8,228 nt of DNA. Origin: Chloroflexota bacterium (GTDB taxonomy: Bacteria; Chloroflexota; Dehalococcoidia; JACQUE01). Position 1 is the first letter of the stretch; each line of letters begins with the position of its first letter. The translations under genes and the position numbers were made by a program. The stretch lies in contig JACQUE010000149.1 in NCBI GenBank assembly GCA_016210425.1, positions 1 to 8,228 on the forward strand, written 5' to 3'. The notes beneath the pieces were generated by a model. The model saw nothing but the letters and a program-made list of their open reading frames with translations, did not search any database and was not told the origin of the DNA. This document shows positions 1-6,724 of the stretch, in pieces.

Positions 1-1639
1 GGCCAAGGTACATCGGAGCCAGCGCCGCGTGCTCCCGGCTGGAGCCCTGGCCGTAGTTGCTCCCGCCAACGACGAAGCCCGCGCCTTCCTTCTTTATGCG
101 CTCCACGAACGTCGCGTCCACGCCCTCGAAGACGTGCTCCGAAATGGCCGGGATGTTGGAGCGCAGCGGCAGCACCTTGGCTCCCGCCGGCATGATGTGG
201 TCGGTGCTGATGTTGTCGCCGACTTTGAGCACCAGCCGCGCCCGGATACCCTCGTCCAACGGCTTCGCTATCGGCAGCGGCTTGATGTTGGGGCCGCGCA
301 CGATCTCAACCGACGAGCCGTCCGCCGCCGGCGCGATGATGCCCCGGTCGTCCACCGCGATCTCCGCCGGCATCTCGATCTTCGGCGGCTGACCAAGGCT
401 GCGCGGATCGGCGATGGCACCGGCTATGGCCGTCGCCACACAGACCTCGGGGCTGGCCAGGAAGACCTGGTCGTTGGGAGTACCGCTGCGCCCGCTGAAG
501 TTGCGGTTAAAGGAGCGCACCGAGACGGAGCCCGACGCGGGCGACTGCCCCATGCCGATGCACGGCCCGCAGCCCGACTCCAGGATCCGCGCGCCCGCTG
601 CAATGAAGTCGGCCAGCGCCCCGCTCTTGGCGATAAGCTGGTAGACCTGCCGCGAGCCCGGGCTGATGGTCATGCTGACGCCCGGATGGACGAACTTGCC
701 TTTCAGAACGGCAGCCGCGGTCATCAGGTCTCGGTAGGACGAGTTGGTGCAACTCCCGATGCAGACCTGCCCAACCTTGGTTCCGGCGACCTCGCTGATG
801 GGCGCCACGTTGTCGGGGTTGCCCGGCCTGGCCAGCATCGGCTCCAGCTTGCTGAGGTCGATCTCCAGCGTCTCGTCATATGTGGCGTCCGCGTCCGCCG
901 CCAACGCTGTCCAGTCCTGCTCGCGCCCCTGCGCCCGCAGGAAGGCCCGCGTCTGCTCATCCGAGGGAAAGACCGAGCTGGTCGCCCCCAACTCGGCGCC
1001 CATGTTGGTGATCGTAGCCCGTTCGGGCACCGCCAGCGTCGCCACGCCCTCGCCGTAGTACTCGACGACCTTGCCCGTGCCGCCTTTTACTGTGAGACGT
1101 CGCAGCACCTCGAAGATGACGTCCTTGGCCGCCACCCAGGGCCGCAGCCTGCCCGTTAACTTCACGCCCAGGATGCGCGGCATGTTGAGATAGAAGGGAC
1201 CACCACCCATAGCCACGGCCACATCCAGGCCGCCTGCGCCGATGGCCAGCATGCCGATGCCGCCGCCCGTGGGCGTGTGGCTGTCGGCGCCCAGCAGCGT
1301 CTGCCCCGGCACGCCGAAGCGCTCCAGGTGCACCTGATGGCAGATGCCGTTGCCGGGCCGCGAGAAGTAGATGCCGTACTTGGCCGCGATGGTCTGCAGG
1401 AAGCGGTGGTCGTCGGCGTTCTCAAAGCCGGTCTGGAGCATGTTGTGGTCGATATAGCTCACCGACAGCTTCGTCCGCACGCGCGGCAGCCCCATGGCCT
1501 CGAACTGCAGGTAGGCCATCGTGCCCGTAGCGTCCTGCGTCAGCGTCTGGTCGATGCGGATCGCTATCTCGGCGCCGGGCTTCATCTCCCCTGACACCAG
1601 GTGGCCGCCGATTATCTTCTGAGCGAGGTTCTGTGCCAA
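1..1639 (-). CDS. acn: Aconitate hydratase, Aquifex-type (3' end cut off by window)
   Basis: Interconverts citrate and isocitrate through cis-aconitate, using a [4Fe-4S] cluster; a cytosolic TCA-cycle enzyme. I translated 546 codons from the TTG at 1639 with no stop before the window edge. The family's usual length is, from memory, about 640 residues, so roughly the last hundred are missing. Visible motifs: GADSHTPTGG (residues 117-126), the first cluster cysteine in GSCTNS (C297), the other two in SGCGPC (C357, C360), DNISTDHIMPAG (475-486) opening the swivel domain, and GQGSSREHAA (530-539) with the active-site Ser/Arg region. The N-terminus (NLAQKIIGGHLVSGE) fits the compact Aquifex-type aconitases better than the AcnA/IRP or AcnB types. 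The TTG start is chosen because it gives this family N-terminus and sits 5 bp after AGGAGGAGG; the next ATG (residue 19) lies inside conserved sequence. A homoaconitase or isopropylmalate isomerase is less likely because those are usually shorter or split into two subunits. Confidence 0.93.
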   Translation of the reverse strand, partial: MAQNLAQKIIGGHLVSGEMKPGAEIAIRIDQTLTQDATGTMAYLQFEAMGLPRVRTKLSVSYIDHNMLQTGFENADDHRFLQTIAAKYGIYFSRPGNGICHQVHLERFGVPGQTLLGADSHTPTGGGIGMLAIGAGGLDVAVAMGGGPFYLNMPRILGVKLTGRLRPWVAAKDVIFEVLRRLTVKGGTGKVVEYYGEGVATLAVPERATITNMGAELGATSSVFPSDEQTRAFLRAQGREQDWTALAADADATYDETLEIDLSKLEPMLARPGNPDNVAPISEVAGTKVGQVCIGSCTNSSYRDLMTAAAVLKGKFVHPGVSMTISPGSRQVYQLIAKSGALADFIAAGARILESGCGPCIGMGQSPASGSVSVRSFNRNFSGRSGTPNDQVFLASPEVCVATAIAGAIADPRSLGQPPKIEMPAEIAVDDRGIIAPAADGSSVEIVRGPNIKPLPIAKPLDEGIRARLVLKVGDNISTDHIMPAGAKVLPLRSNIPAISEHVFEGVDATFVERIKKEGAGFVVGGSNYGQGSSREHAALAPMYLG

Positions 1640-1644
1640 CCTAT

Positions 1645-1653
1645 CCTCCTCCT
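1645..1653 (-). promoter_or_regulatory. Strong ribosome binding site deciding the TTG start of aconitase
   Basis: On the minus strand AGGAGGAGG is followed by the 5-bp spacer ATAGG and then TTG. This near-perfect anti-16S match supports TTG at 1639 as the true start, with the strong site possibly compensating for the weak start codon. Confidence 0.85.
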
Positions 1654-1691
1654 TGCGAGAGGTATCTTTGCGCTATTTGGCTCGTCACATG

Positions 1692-1717
1692 AAAAAGGGG
1701 CTCCCCTTGAGCCCCCT
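1692..1717 (-). terminator. Intrinsic terminator after korB
   Basis: On the minus strand GGGGCTC (1715-1709), a 5-nt loop AAGGG, and GAGCCCC (1703-1697) form a perfect 7-bp GC-rich stem, immediately followed by TTTTT (1696-1692). This is a textbook Rho-independent terminator for transcripts coming from korA-korB, whose coding sequence ends about 107 bp earlier. It ends about 52 bp before the aconitase start codon, so aconitase needs either its own promoter in that short stretch or read-through. I saw no convincing -35/-10 pair there. The rest of the gap (1718-1823) holds only weak short inverted repeats (for example CTGCT/AGCAG at 1746-1758) and no supported gene. Confidence 0.88.
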
Positions 1718-1823
1718 TCTCAGGGATGGCCTACACGTTAGCTCCCTGCTGTAAGCAGCCCTTATTACCATGTCCTCCGCGTCTTGCCTCGCGGCTCAAG
1801 GCAGCCAGGCATTGGCTTCACTA

Positions 1824-2660
1824 TTAGAAGCGTCTGAAAAAGGCGTCGGCGTCGAAGTCGGTGGGCTTGAACCAGCTATGGGCCACTTCCTCGTAGACCG
1901 GCCGCTCCGACTCGTAGAAGACGCCCACGTGTACCTTCTCCTCGGTCACGGCCAGGTTCATCGCCGCCTGCAGGTCGGACGGGTCGTGGTCGACGGGCAT
2001 CTCCTCCACCAGTCTATCCAGCATGTCGTAGGTGTTGATGAACTCCACGCAGGGGCTCTTCACGTGAATGAAGGCGAAGCCCTTGTGCTGAATGCCTTTA
2101 ATGAGAAGGTCCGTAAGCTCCTTGGCCCTTGCTGAGTAGGCCCGCGCGACGAAGCTCGCCCCAGAGGCGAGCGCCAGAAGGACCGGGTTCAGCGGCTCAT
2201 CGGGGGAGCCGTAGGGCGTCGACTTGCTCTTGTAGCCCCGCACGCTGGTCGGCGAGGTCTGGGCCTTGGTCAGGCCGTAGATCTGGTTGTCCATGCAGAC
2301 GGCCGTGATATCCACATTCCGTCTCGCGGCGTGGGGAGTGTGACCCGTGCCGATGCTGAACATGTCGCCGTCGCCGCCGTAGGCCAGTACCGTGAGGTCC
2401 GGACGGGCCAGCTTCATGCCCGTCGCCAGCGGCAGGCTGCGCCCGTGCAGGCCGTGGATGCCGTAGGTCTTAACGAAGTAGGGCAGGCGGCTGGAGCAGC
2501 CGATGCCCGAGGCAATGACGACGTTCTCAGGCCTGAGCTGCAACTGAACCAACGCCTTGTGCGTTGACGACAGGACGCCAAAGTCGCCGCACCCGGGACA
2601 CCATATGGGCTTCACATCGGTTCGATAATCTCGTAGCGTGAGGGCTGCTGTCTCAACCAT
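1824..2660 (-). CDS. korB: 2-oxoacid:ferredoxin oxidoreductase, beta subunit
   Basis: Catalytic thiamine-pyrophosphate subunit of a CoA-dependent 2-oxoacid:ferredoxin oxidoreductase, most likely acting on 2-oxoglutarate and/or pyruvate: 2-oxoacid + CoA + oxidised ferredoxin to acyl-CoA + CO2 + reduced ferredoxin, reversible at low potential. It has 278 residues, normal for the two-subunit class. Seen in the sequence: CPGCGDFG (C21, C24), GIGCSSR (C55) and KSPC (C204), which match the four expected ligands of one [4Fe-4S] cluster; the TPP/Mg motif GGDGD (95-99) followed by N125 and IYGLTK (127-132); and a conserved SPTS segment (136-139). The start ATG lies 2 bp after the korA stop, with a GAGGTGAT ribosome binding sequence inside the end of korA, so the subunits are probably translationally coupled. 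Three different stop codons (TAA TAG TGA) follow in frame. Substrate preference cannot be fixed from sequence alone; the kor name rests on the class and the TCA neighbours. Confidence 0.93.
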   Translation of the reverse strand: MVETAALTLRDYRTDVKPIWCPGCGDFGVLSSTHKALVQLQLRPENVVIASGIGCSSRLPYFVKTYGIHGLHGRSLPLATGMKLARPDLTVLAYGGDGDMFSIGTGHTPHAARRNVDITAVCMDNQIYGLTKAQTSPTSVRGYKSKSTPYGSPDEPLNPVLLALASGASFVARAYSARAKELTDLLIKGIQHKGFAFIHVKSPCVEFINTYDMLDRLVEEMPVDHDPSDLQAAMNLAVTEEKVHVGVFYESERPVYEEVAHSWFKPTDFDADAFFRRF

Positions 2661-2662
2661 TG

Positions 2663-4369
2663 CTAAATCACCTCTTCGATCTTCTGGAAGATGTCGCCCG
2701 GACAGAACGGCAGACCGTCGTACTTGTTCAGCCGGACTACATCTATGCCCAACGTCCCCCGCAGGTAGTGTGCGAACTGCCCCTGGTAGTTGATCTCCGG
2801 CACAATGACCTTCTTCAGCGGCGAGACGAACTTCTCGATCTCACCTTTAGTGAGCGGGTGGACCATCTTCGGGTGCAGGGCCGCCACCTTATAGCCCTTG
2901 GCCACGGCCCGGTCCACTGCCTCGCGGATGGCGCCTTCGGTGCCGCCCCAGCCGATAATGCCGATCTCGGCGTTCCTGACCCCATACCTCGGCGAGGCTG
3001 CACCCTCCTTGGCCGCTAGGTCCAGCTTGCGGAAGCGCTTGTCCGTCATGGCGATGTGCCACTTGGACGCGGTTGTGGGCGCCCCCTTCTCGTCGTGCTC
3101 CAGGCCCGGAGACGAATAGGTGCCGGGACGGCCCGGTATGGTTACGGGAGATATCCCGTTCTCCGTCAGCTTATAGCGCGCGAACTCCGCGCCGGCAGCG
3201 CCGTTAGCCGTCAGCCTCTCCTCCAGGCGTACGTGTGATAGGTCGGGTGGCAGGAAGGTCTCGGTGCGGTGGGAGAGGGACTGGTCGGAGAGGAGGAGGA
3301 CTGGCATCTGGTAGCGCTCGGCCAAATTGAAAGCATTGATGGTCTGGTAGATGCAGTCCTCGACGGAGCCCGGCGCCACCACGATGCGCGGCGCGTCGCC
3401 GTGGCCCCCATAGACGGCGTGGAAGAAGTCGGACTGCTCGTTCTTGGTCGGCAGGCCGGTGGCCGGGCCACCCCGCTGCACGTCTGCGATAACGCAAGGC
3501 ACCTCCGCGATGGTGGCGTAGCCAAGGAACTCCGTCATCAGCGAGAGGCCCGGGCCCGATGTAGCCGTCATTGCCTTCGAGCCGCCGATGGAGGCGCCGA
3601 TGACCGACCCGATGGCCGCCATCTCATCCTCCGCCTGGAAGCAGACGCCGCCCACCTTGGGCAACTCGGCGGCCAGGGTGAGGAATATTTCAGTAGCGGG
3701 CGTGATCGGGTAGCCGCCGTAGAAGCGGCATCCGGCGGCCAGCGCTCCGGCAGCGACCGCCTCGTTACCACCCATCACGACCCGGCTTATCTTCTCGGTC
3801 GCGGCCAAGTAGTAAGGGTCGCTCTTCTCGATGTTCTTGCGCGCGTAGTTGTAGCCGTGGTCCAGCGACTCCAGGTTCTTGGTCAGCAGCTCGGCCCGAC
3901 GGGCCAAGCGGCTGCGCACCATGCCCTCCAAAGAACCCGGGTCCAGCCCAAAGAGGGCGGACATCGTACCCAGAACGACCAGGTTCTTGCCTCGGAAGAA
4001 GTCCAACTTCTTCCGAGAGATCTCGTTGAACGGCACCGGGTAGCTCGTGTGGCCCTTGCCGTCAGGGGTGACCGTATCAGGGTCGTAGATGAGCACGCCG
4101 TCCTTGTTGAGCTCCCCGATGTGGTCCCGGTAGCCCTCTTCGTTAAAGGCGATCAGCACGTCGACGCCGTCCCCCATGGACAGCACCGACTTATCGCTGA
4201 CGCGGATCTGGTACCAAGCAGGGCCACCCTTGATCTGAGACGGGTAGGTCCTGAAGGTGAAGACCTGGTAGCCGAGGCGAGCCGCCCCCGCCGTGAACAT
4301 GTCGCCGGCGCTGATCACCCCTTCGCCACCCTCGCCCGCTAGCCTTATGATGATCTCACTTTTTCCCAT
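2663..4369 (-). CDS. korA: 2-oxoacid:ferredoxin oxidoreductase, alpha subunit (gamma-alpha fusion)
   Basis: Partner of the beta subunit in the same enzyme. Its 568 residues are the usual size for the fused form. Residues 1-190 are the gamma domain: an N-terminal GEGGEGVISAGD (12-23) and YPSQIKGGPAWYQIR (42-56), which in this family helps bind CoA. Residues 197-570 are the pyrimidine-binding and transketolase-C-like part of alpha: GGYPITPATE (218-227), AEDEMAAIGS (246-255), TSGPGLSLM (270-278), and GPATGLPTKNEQSD (301-314). The last motif is commonly PSTGLPT in relatives, so the Ser-to-Ala change is a mild variant. The C-terminus carries PEINYQGQFAHYLR and ends in EEVI. No ferredoxin-like delta domain is present, as expected in the two-subunit type; electrons would go straight to an external ferredoxin. 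The ATG at 4369 is preceded by GGGGGGCTT, a degenerate ribosome binding site, and the N-terminus aligns with the family start as I know it. Confidence 0.93.
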   Translation of the reverse strand: MGKSEIIIRLAGEGGEGVISAGDMFTAGAARLGYQVFTFRTYPSQIKGGPAWYQIRVSDKSVLSMGDGVDVLIAFNEEGYRDHIGELNKDGVLIYDPDTVTPDGKGHTSYPVPFNEISRKKLDFFRGKNLVVLGTMSALFGLDPGSLEGMVRSRLARRAELLTKNLESLDHGYNYARKNIEKSDPYYLAATEKISRVVMGGNEAVAAGALAAGCRFYGGYPITPATEIFLTLAAELPKVGGVCFQAEDEMAAIGSVIGASIGGSKAMTATSGPGLSLMTEFLGYATIAEVPCVIADVQRGGPATGLPTKNEQSDFFHAVYGGHGDAPRIVVAPGSVEDCIYQTINAFNLAERYQMPVLLLSDQSLSHRTETFLPPDLSHVRLEERLTANGAAGAEFARYKLTENGISPVTIPGRPGTYSSPGLEHDEKGAPTTASKWHIAMTDKRFRKLDLAAKEGAASPRYGVRNAEIGIIGWGGTEGAIREAVDRAVAKGYKVAALHPKMVHPLTKGEIEKFVSPLKKVIVPEINYQGQFAHYLRGTLGIDVVRLNKYDGLPFCPGDIFQKIEEVI

Positions 4370-4464
4370 AAGCCCCCCAATTATATCTCAGCAAGCGTAC
4401 TTGCCTCTCGCTGACAGCCCAAAAACCCAAGCTGATTCTTTCTAGCCATCGGGGCAATGGCTCT
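4370..4464 (-). promoter_or_regulatory. Putative structured 5' leader of korA
   Basis: If transcription starts about 6-7 nt after the TATAAT at 4475-4470, korA has a leader of about 95 nt. Three successive minus-strand hairpins can be drawn: AGCCAT/ATGGCT with a 7-nt loop (4462-4444); CAGCTT/GGGCTG with an 8-nt loop and two G-U pairs (4434-4415); and TCA...TGA enclosing GCAAG-TACG-CTTGC with a 7-nt bulge (4414-4388). The third also contains the DNA inverted repeat GCAAG/CTTGC, so it may be an operator instead. I do not recognise a known riboswitch class. The hairpins are short and found by eye, so function is inference. Confidence 0.35.
4380..4385 (-). promoter_or_regulatory. Second TATAAT match, immediately before korA
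   Basis: A second perfect TATAAT on the minus strand ends only 10 bp before the korA ATG. Used as a -10 element, it would start transcription about 4 nt before the ATG, giving a nearly leaderless message lacking the GGGGGG ribosome binding tract. No -35 match is seen at normal spacing (17-bp position reads AGAGGC), and the inverted repeat GCAAG/CTTGC (4391-4404) lies in the would-be spacer. It may be a promoter overlapped by an operator, or just AT-rich sequence. Confidence 0.22.
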
Positions 4465-4469
4465 CTTTT

Positions 4470-4475
4470 ATTATA
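4470..4475 (-). promoter_or_regulatory. Candidate -10 element (TATAAT) upstream of korA
   Basis: The minus strand reads a perfect TATAAT followed by AAAAGAGAG. It sits in a local AT-rich patch of a GC-rich intergenic region, about 100 bp before the korA ATG. No good -35 hexamer lies 16-18 bp upstream (the 17-bp position reads GCTCCG), so either an activator or a different sigma factor would be needed, or the match is chance. This is the more plausible of the two TATAAT matches because it leaves room for a leader and ribosome binding site. Confidence 0.4.
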
Positions 4476-4537
4476 TCGTACCGGAAGTTTCTCGGAGCGG
4501 CCGTCCCCCACATCAAATACCCCGCCCCGGGACCGAC

Positions 4538-6502
4538 TTAAGAAGCTATCACCGCCAGAACGGCGTCCTTTTCCACCGTCGCCCCTGGAGCGAAGTTGAC
4601 CGACTTGATGACGCCATCGGTCGGCGCGGGCAGCGCATTCTGCATCTTCATGGCCTCTAGAATGAGCACAACGTCCCCGGCCTTGACCCTGTCGCCCTCC
4701 TTGACCTCATAACGGATGATCATACCGGGCATAGGCGCCAGTATCCCCGTCTCGCCGGGCGCAACTCCAGAAACGGCAGGGCGTGCCTCCGCCGGCCTAG
4801 GCGCGGCTGCCTGGACCGGGCGCGGGGTTATGGGCGCGGAGATGATAGCGCCGCCCACGGGGTCCACATCCACCTCGTAATACTCGCCGTCCACGAAGAC
4901 GTTGAAAGTACGCACCGCCGCGCTCTTGGCCGGCGCCGCCTTCTCAACCTTCTCCACCAGCTTGCCGGCCCTGGCCTTGGCGATTAGGTCGTCCTCCGCC
5001 TTGACCTGCTCCAAAGTGCTGGGAGCCCGCGGCGGCTTCCAGTCGTCGGGGATGGTCTTGTCGATGCCGTACTTATACTTGAGGAAGCGCATGCCTGTAG
5101 TCGGGAAGAGGGCGTAGAGGAGGATGTCGCCGATGTCCTTGGCGATGTCCTTCGTCGCCTCCTTGGCCTGCTCCAGCTCCGGCCCCAGCTCGTCGGCGGG
5201 CCGCACCGTGATCGGCGTCTCGCCGCGCTCGTAACCATTGAGGGCTATCTTCTGGATCTCCGGATCAACGTCCACCGGCGGCTTGCCGTAGAGGCCCCAG
5301 AAGTAGTCCTTGACCTCTTTGGTGATCATCTTATAGCGCCCGACCAGGACGTTCTGGACGGCCTGCACGCCCACGATCTGGCTCGTCGGCGTCACCAATG
5401 GCGGATAGCCCATGTCCTTGCGCACCTGCGCCGTCTCGTTCTGACACTCCGGCAGCCGGTTCAACGCCCCAGCCTGCTTGAGCTGGTTGACCAGGTTGCT
5501 GGTCATGCCCCCCGGAATCTGGTGGATGAAGACGCCCGCGTCGATGATGGACAGGCGCGAGGTGTCGAGGAAGTCACGGTACTTGGGCCAGATCTCCTCC
5601 AGCTTATCGCCGATGGTGACCAGGTGCTCCAGGTCGAGTCCGGTGTCGCGGTCGGTGCCGTAGAGGGCTACGATCAGGGGCTCAATGGCTGGATGGGAGG
5701 TCCGATAGGCGAAGGGGGCTAGGCAGGTGTCCACGATGTCAATGCCGGCTTCGATGGCTTTAAGGAGCGACATACAGGCCGAGCCGCTGGTGAAGTGGGT
5801 ATGCAGCTCCAGCGGCACCTTGAGGACGGCCTTGAGGGCCTTCACCAGCTCGTAGGCGTCGTACGGCGAGATGAGCCCCGCCTGGTCCTTTATGCAGATG
5901 GAATCGGCGCCCATGTCCTGCATGATGAGCGCCTTCTTCACGTAATACTCCAGGTTGTAGACCGGCCCGCCCATACGCGGTTGCGTCAGCGAGTAGCAGA
6001 CGGCGCCCTGGATGTGCTTGCCCGTCTCCTTGATGGCTTTGTAGGCCATCTCGTGGTTGCGCTCGTCGTTAACGGCGTCGAACACGCGGAAGATATCGAT
6101 GCCGACCTCGGCCGCCTGGTGGCAGAAGGCCCGCACCAGGTCATCCGGGTGGTTGCGGTAGGCGACCAGGTTCTGGCCACGCAGCAGCATCATAAAGGGC
6201 GTATTGGGGATGAGCTTCTTCATGATCCGGGGGCGCTCCCACGGATCCTCTCCCAGGAAGCGGTGCGGTACGTCGAAGGTGGCCCCTCCCCAGATCTCGA
6301 TAGCGTGGAAGCCCGCCTTGGCCATGTCCTCGGCCAGAAACTCTATGTCCTCATTCTTCATGCGAGTGGCAAACAGCGACTGGTGCCCGTCTCGCAGTGT
6401 GAGGTCCGTGATCTTGACCGGGTTACTGGCCTTCGGCCGACCCTTCACCTTCTCGGTGGTAAGGTCTCTGGCCGGAATTGGGCCCTCGCCGATTCCGCTC
6501 AT
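4538..6502 (-). CDS. pycB: Biotin-dependent 2-oxoacid carboxyltransferase: pyruvate carboxylase subunit B / oxaloacetate decarboxylase alpha type
   Basis: Transfers a carboxyl group between carboxybiotin and pyruvate/oxaloacetate. Its 654 residues comprise three parts. Residues 30-310 form a TIM-barrel carboxyltransferase domain: DLTLRDGHQS (33-42, metal-binding D38), EIWGGATFD (69-77), ICIKDQAGL (202-210, with K205 the lysine expected to be carbamylated) and LELHTHF (231-237, metal ligands H234 and H236). Residues of about 310-500 are the conserved PYC/OADA domain. An Ala/Pro-rich linker (about 570-590) leads to a biotinyl domain with LEAMKMQNA, biotin on K619, 35 residues from the C-terminus. 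The ATG at 6502 is preceded by GGGAGGGG at 5-bp spacing; the first 29 residues before the barrel are not conserved, so a later start cannot be excluded. It is the fused equivalent of the transcarboxylase 5S plus 1.3S subunits. No beta or gamma membrane subunit of a sodium-pumping decarboxylase is in view, and no biotin carboxylase, so partner and direction remain open. No intrinsic terminator follows, so read-through into korA is possible. Confidence 0.9.
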   Translation of the reverse strand: MSGIGEGPIPARDLTTEKVKGRPKASNPVKITDLTLRDGHQSLFATRMKNEDIEFLAEDMAKAGFHAIEIWGGATFDVPHRFLGEDPWERPRIMKKLIPNTPFMMLLRGQNLVAYRNHPDDLVRAFCHQAAEVGIDIFRVFDAVNDERNHEMAYKAIKETGKHIQGAVCYSLTQPRMGGPVYNLEYYVKKALIMQDMGADSICIKDQAGLISPYDAYELVKALKAVLKVPLELHTHFTSGSACMSLLKAIEAGIDIVDTCLAPFAYRTSHPAIEPLIVALYGTDRDTGLDLEHLVTIGDKLEEIWPKYRDFLDTSRLSIIDAGVFIHQIPGGMTSNLVNQLKQAGALNRLPECQNETAQVRKDMGYPPLVTPTSQIVGVQAVQNVLVGRYKMITKEVKDYFWGLYGKPPVDVDPEIQKIALNGYERGETPITVRPADELGPELEQAKEATKDIAKDIGDILLYALFPTTGMRFLKYKYGIDKTIPDDWKPPRAPSTLEQVKAEDDLIAKARAGKLVEKVEKAAPAKSAAVRTFNVFVDGEYYEVDVDPVGGAIISAPITPRPVQAAAPRPAEARPAVSGVAPGETGILAPMPGMIIRYEVKEGDRVKAGDVVLILEAMKMQNALPAPTDGVIKSVNFAPGATVEKDAVLAVIAS

Positions 6503-6507
6503 TGCTG

Positions 6508-6515
6508 CCCCTCCC
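6508..6515 (-). promoter_or_regulatory. Ribosome binding site of the biotin-bearing carboxyltransferase
   Basis: Minus-strand GGGAGGGG directly abuts the TAA stop of the preceding small gene (reading TAAGGGAGGGG) and lies 5 bp before the ATG at 6502. The arrangement suggests translational coupling between the small gene and the carboxyltransferase. Confidence 0.7.
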
Positions 6516-6704
6516 TTAGCCTCTTCTCTGGCGCCCTGGAACGTGCGCCCTCATGAGCTCCATCCGCCCGAAGAGCCGCCACAGGCTGGCCGACGGCGCC
6601 GGTCTCGGCGCCTGGACCGCCGCCAGACGCGCCTGCTCCTCCGCCTCCATAAAGGCAGCCACAGCAGCCGTGATAGCCGTTACTACCCCCCTCTTAGATC
6701 TCAT
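6516..6704 (-). CDS. Small unrecognised protein inside the carboxyltransferase operon
   Basis: A 62-residue, Ala- and Arg-rich basic protein. Residues 5-30 look like one amphipathic helix (GVVTAITAAVAAFMEAEEQA), followed by a Pro/Ala linker (32-39) and a second element with SLWRLFGRMELMR (40-52). There is no signal peptide and no segment long enough for a confident membrane helix. It is packed between two carboxyltransferase genes, 20 bp after the first stop and 13 bp before the next start, with GGAGGGAG just ahead of its ATG (spacing short, about 3 bp). From memory, an ITAAVAAF-like helix followed by a W-R-x-x-G-R-x-E segment recalls small accessory subunits, or the C-terminal tail of OadG/MmdD-type subunits, in biotin-dependent decarboxylase and carboxylase clusters, here without the membrane anchor. 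I therefore infer a structural accessory subunit helping the large subunits assemble. This resemblance is unverified. It could alternatively be a spurious reading frame, but position, spacing and ribosome binding site argue for a real gene. Confidence 0.65.
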   Translation of the reverse strand: MRSKRGVVTAITAAVAAFMEAEEQARLAAVQAPRPAPSASLWRLFGRMELMRAHVPGRQRRG

Positions 6705-6724
6705 CTCCCTCCGCTCCTCGCCTC

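Noticed and set aside
29..1159. A 376-codon open frame on the plus strand
   Set aside because: It lies entirely antisense to aconitase, is rich in Arg/Ala/Val/His without any family motif, and is explained by GC-rich codon bias of the real minus-strand gene, whose cluster cysteines and DSH and SREH motifs are intact.
1685..1771. A 28-codon minus-strand open frame (ATG at 1771) that runs through the terminator, considered as a leader peptide
   Set aside because: The GGAGG before it is only 2 bp from the ATG, the peptide has no run of one regulatory amino acid, and no alternative stem competing with the terminator is apparent.
1746..1794. Short inverted repeats CTGCT/AGCAG and CCGCG/CGCGG after korB, considered as extra terminators
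   Set aside because: Only 5-bp stems with no following T-tract on either strand; expected by chance in sequence of this composition.
3269..4342. A 357-codon open frame on the plus strand opposite korA
   Set aside because: Shadow of korA: no recognisable domain, low-complexity composition, and no ribosome binding site or spacing pattern of its own; korA carries all expected motifs.
4500..4537. GTCCC...GGGAC inverted repeat just after the pycB stop, considered as its terminator
   Set aside because: The stem is 5 bp with a long loop of about 20 nt and there is no T-tract, so it does not support an intrinsic terminator.
5795..6556. A 253-codon open frame on the plus strand opposite pycB
   Set aside because: Antisense to a well-supported carboxyltransferase gene and running past its start; composition is typical of a GC-bias shadow.
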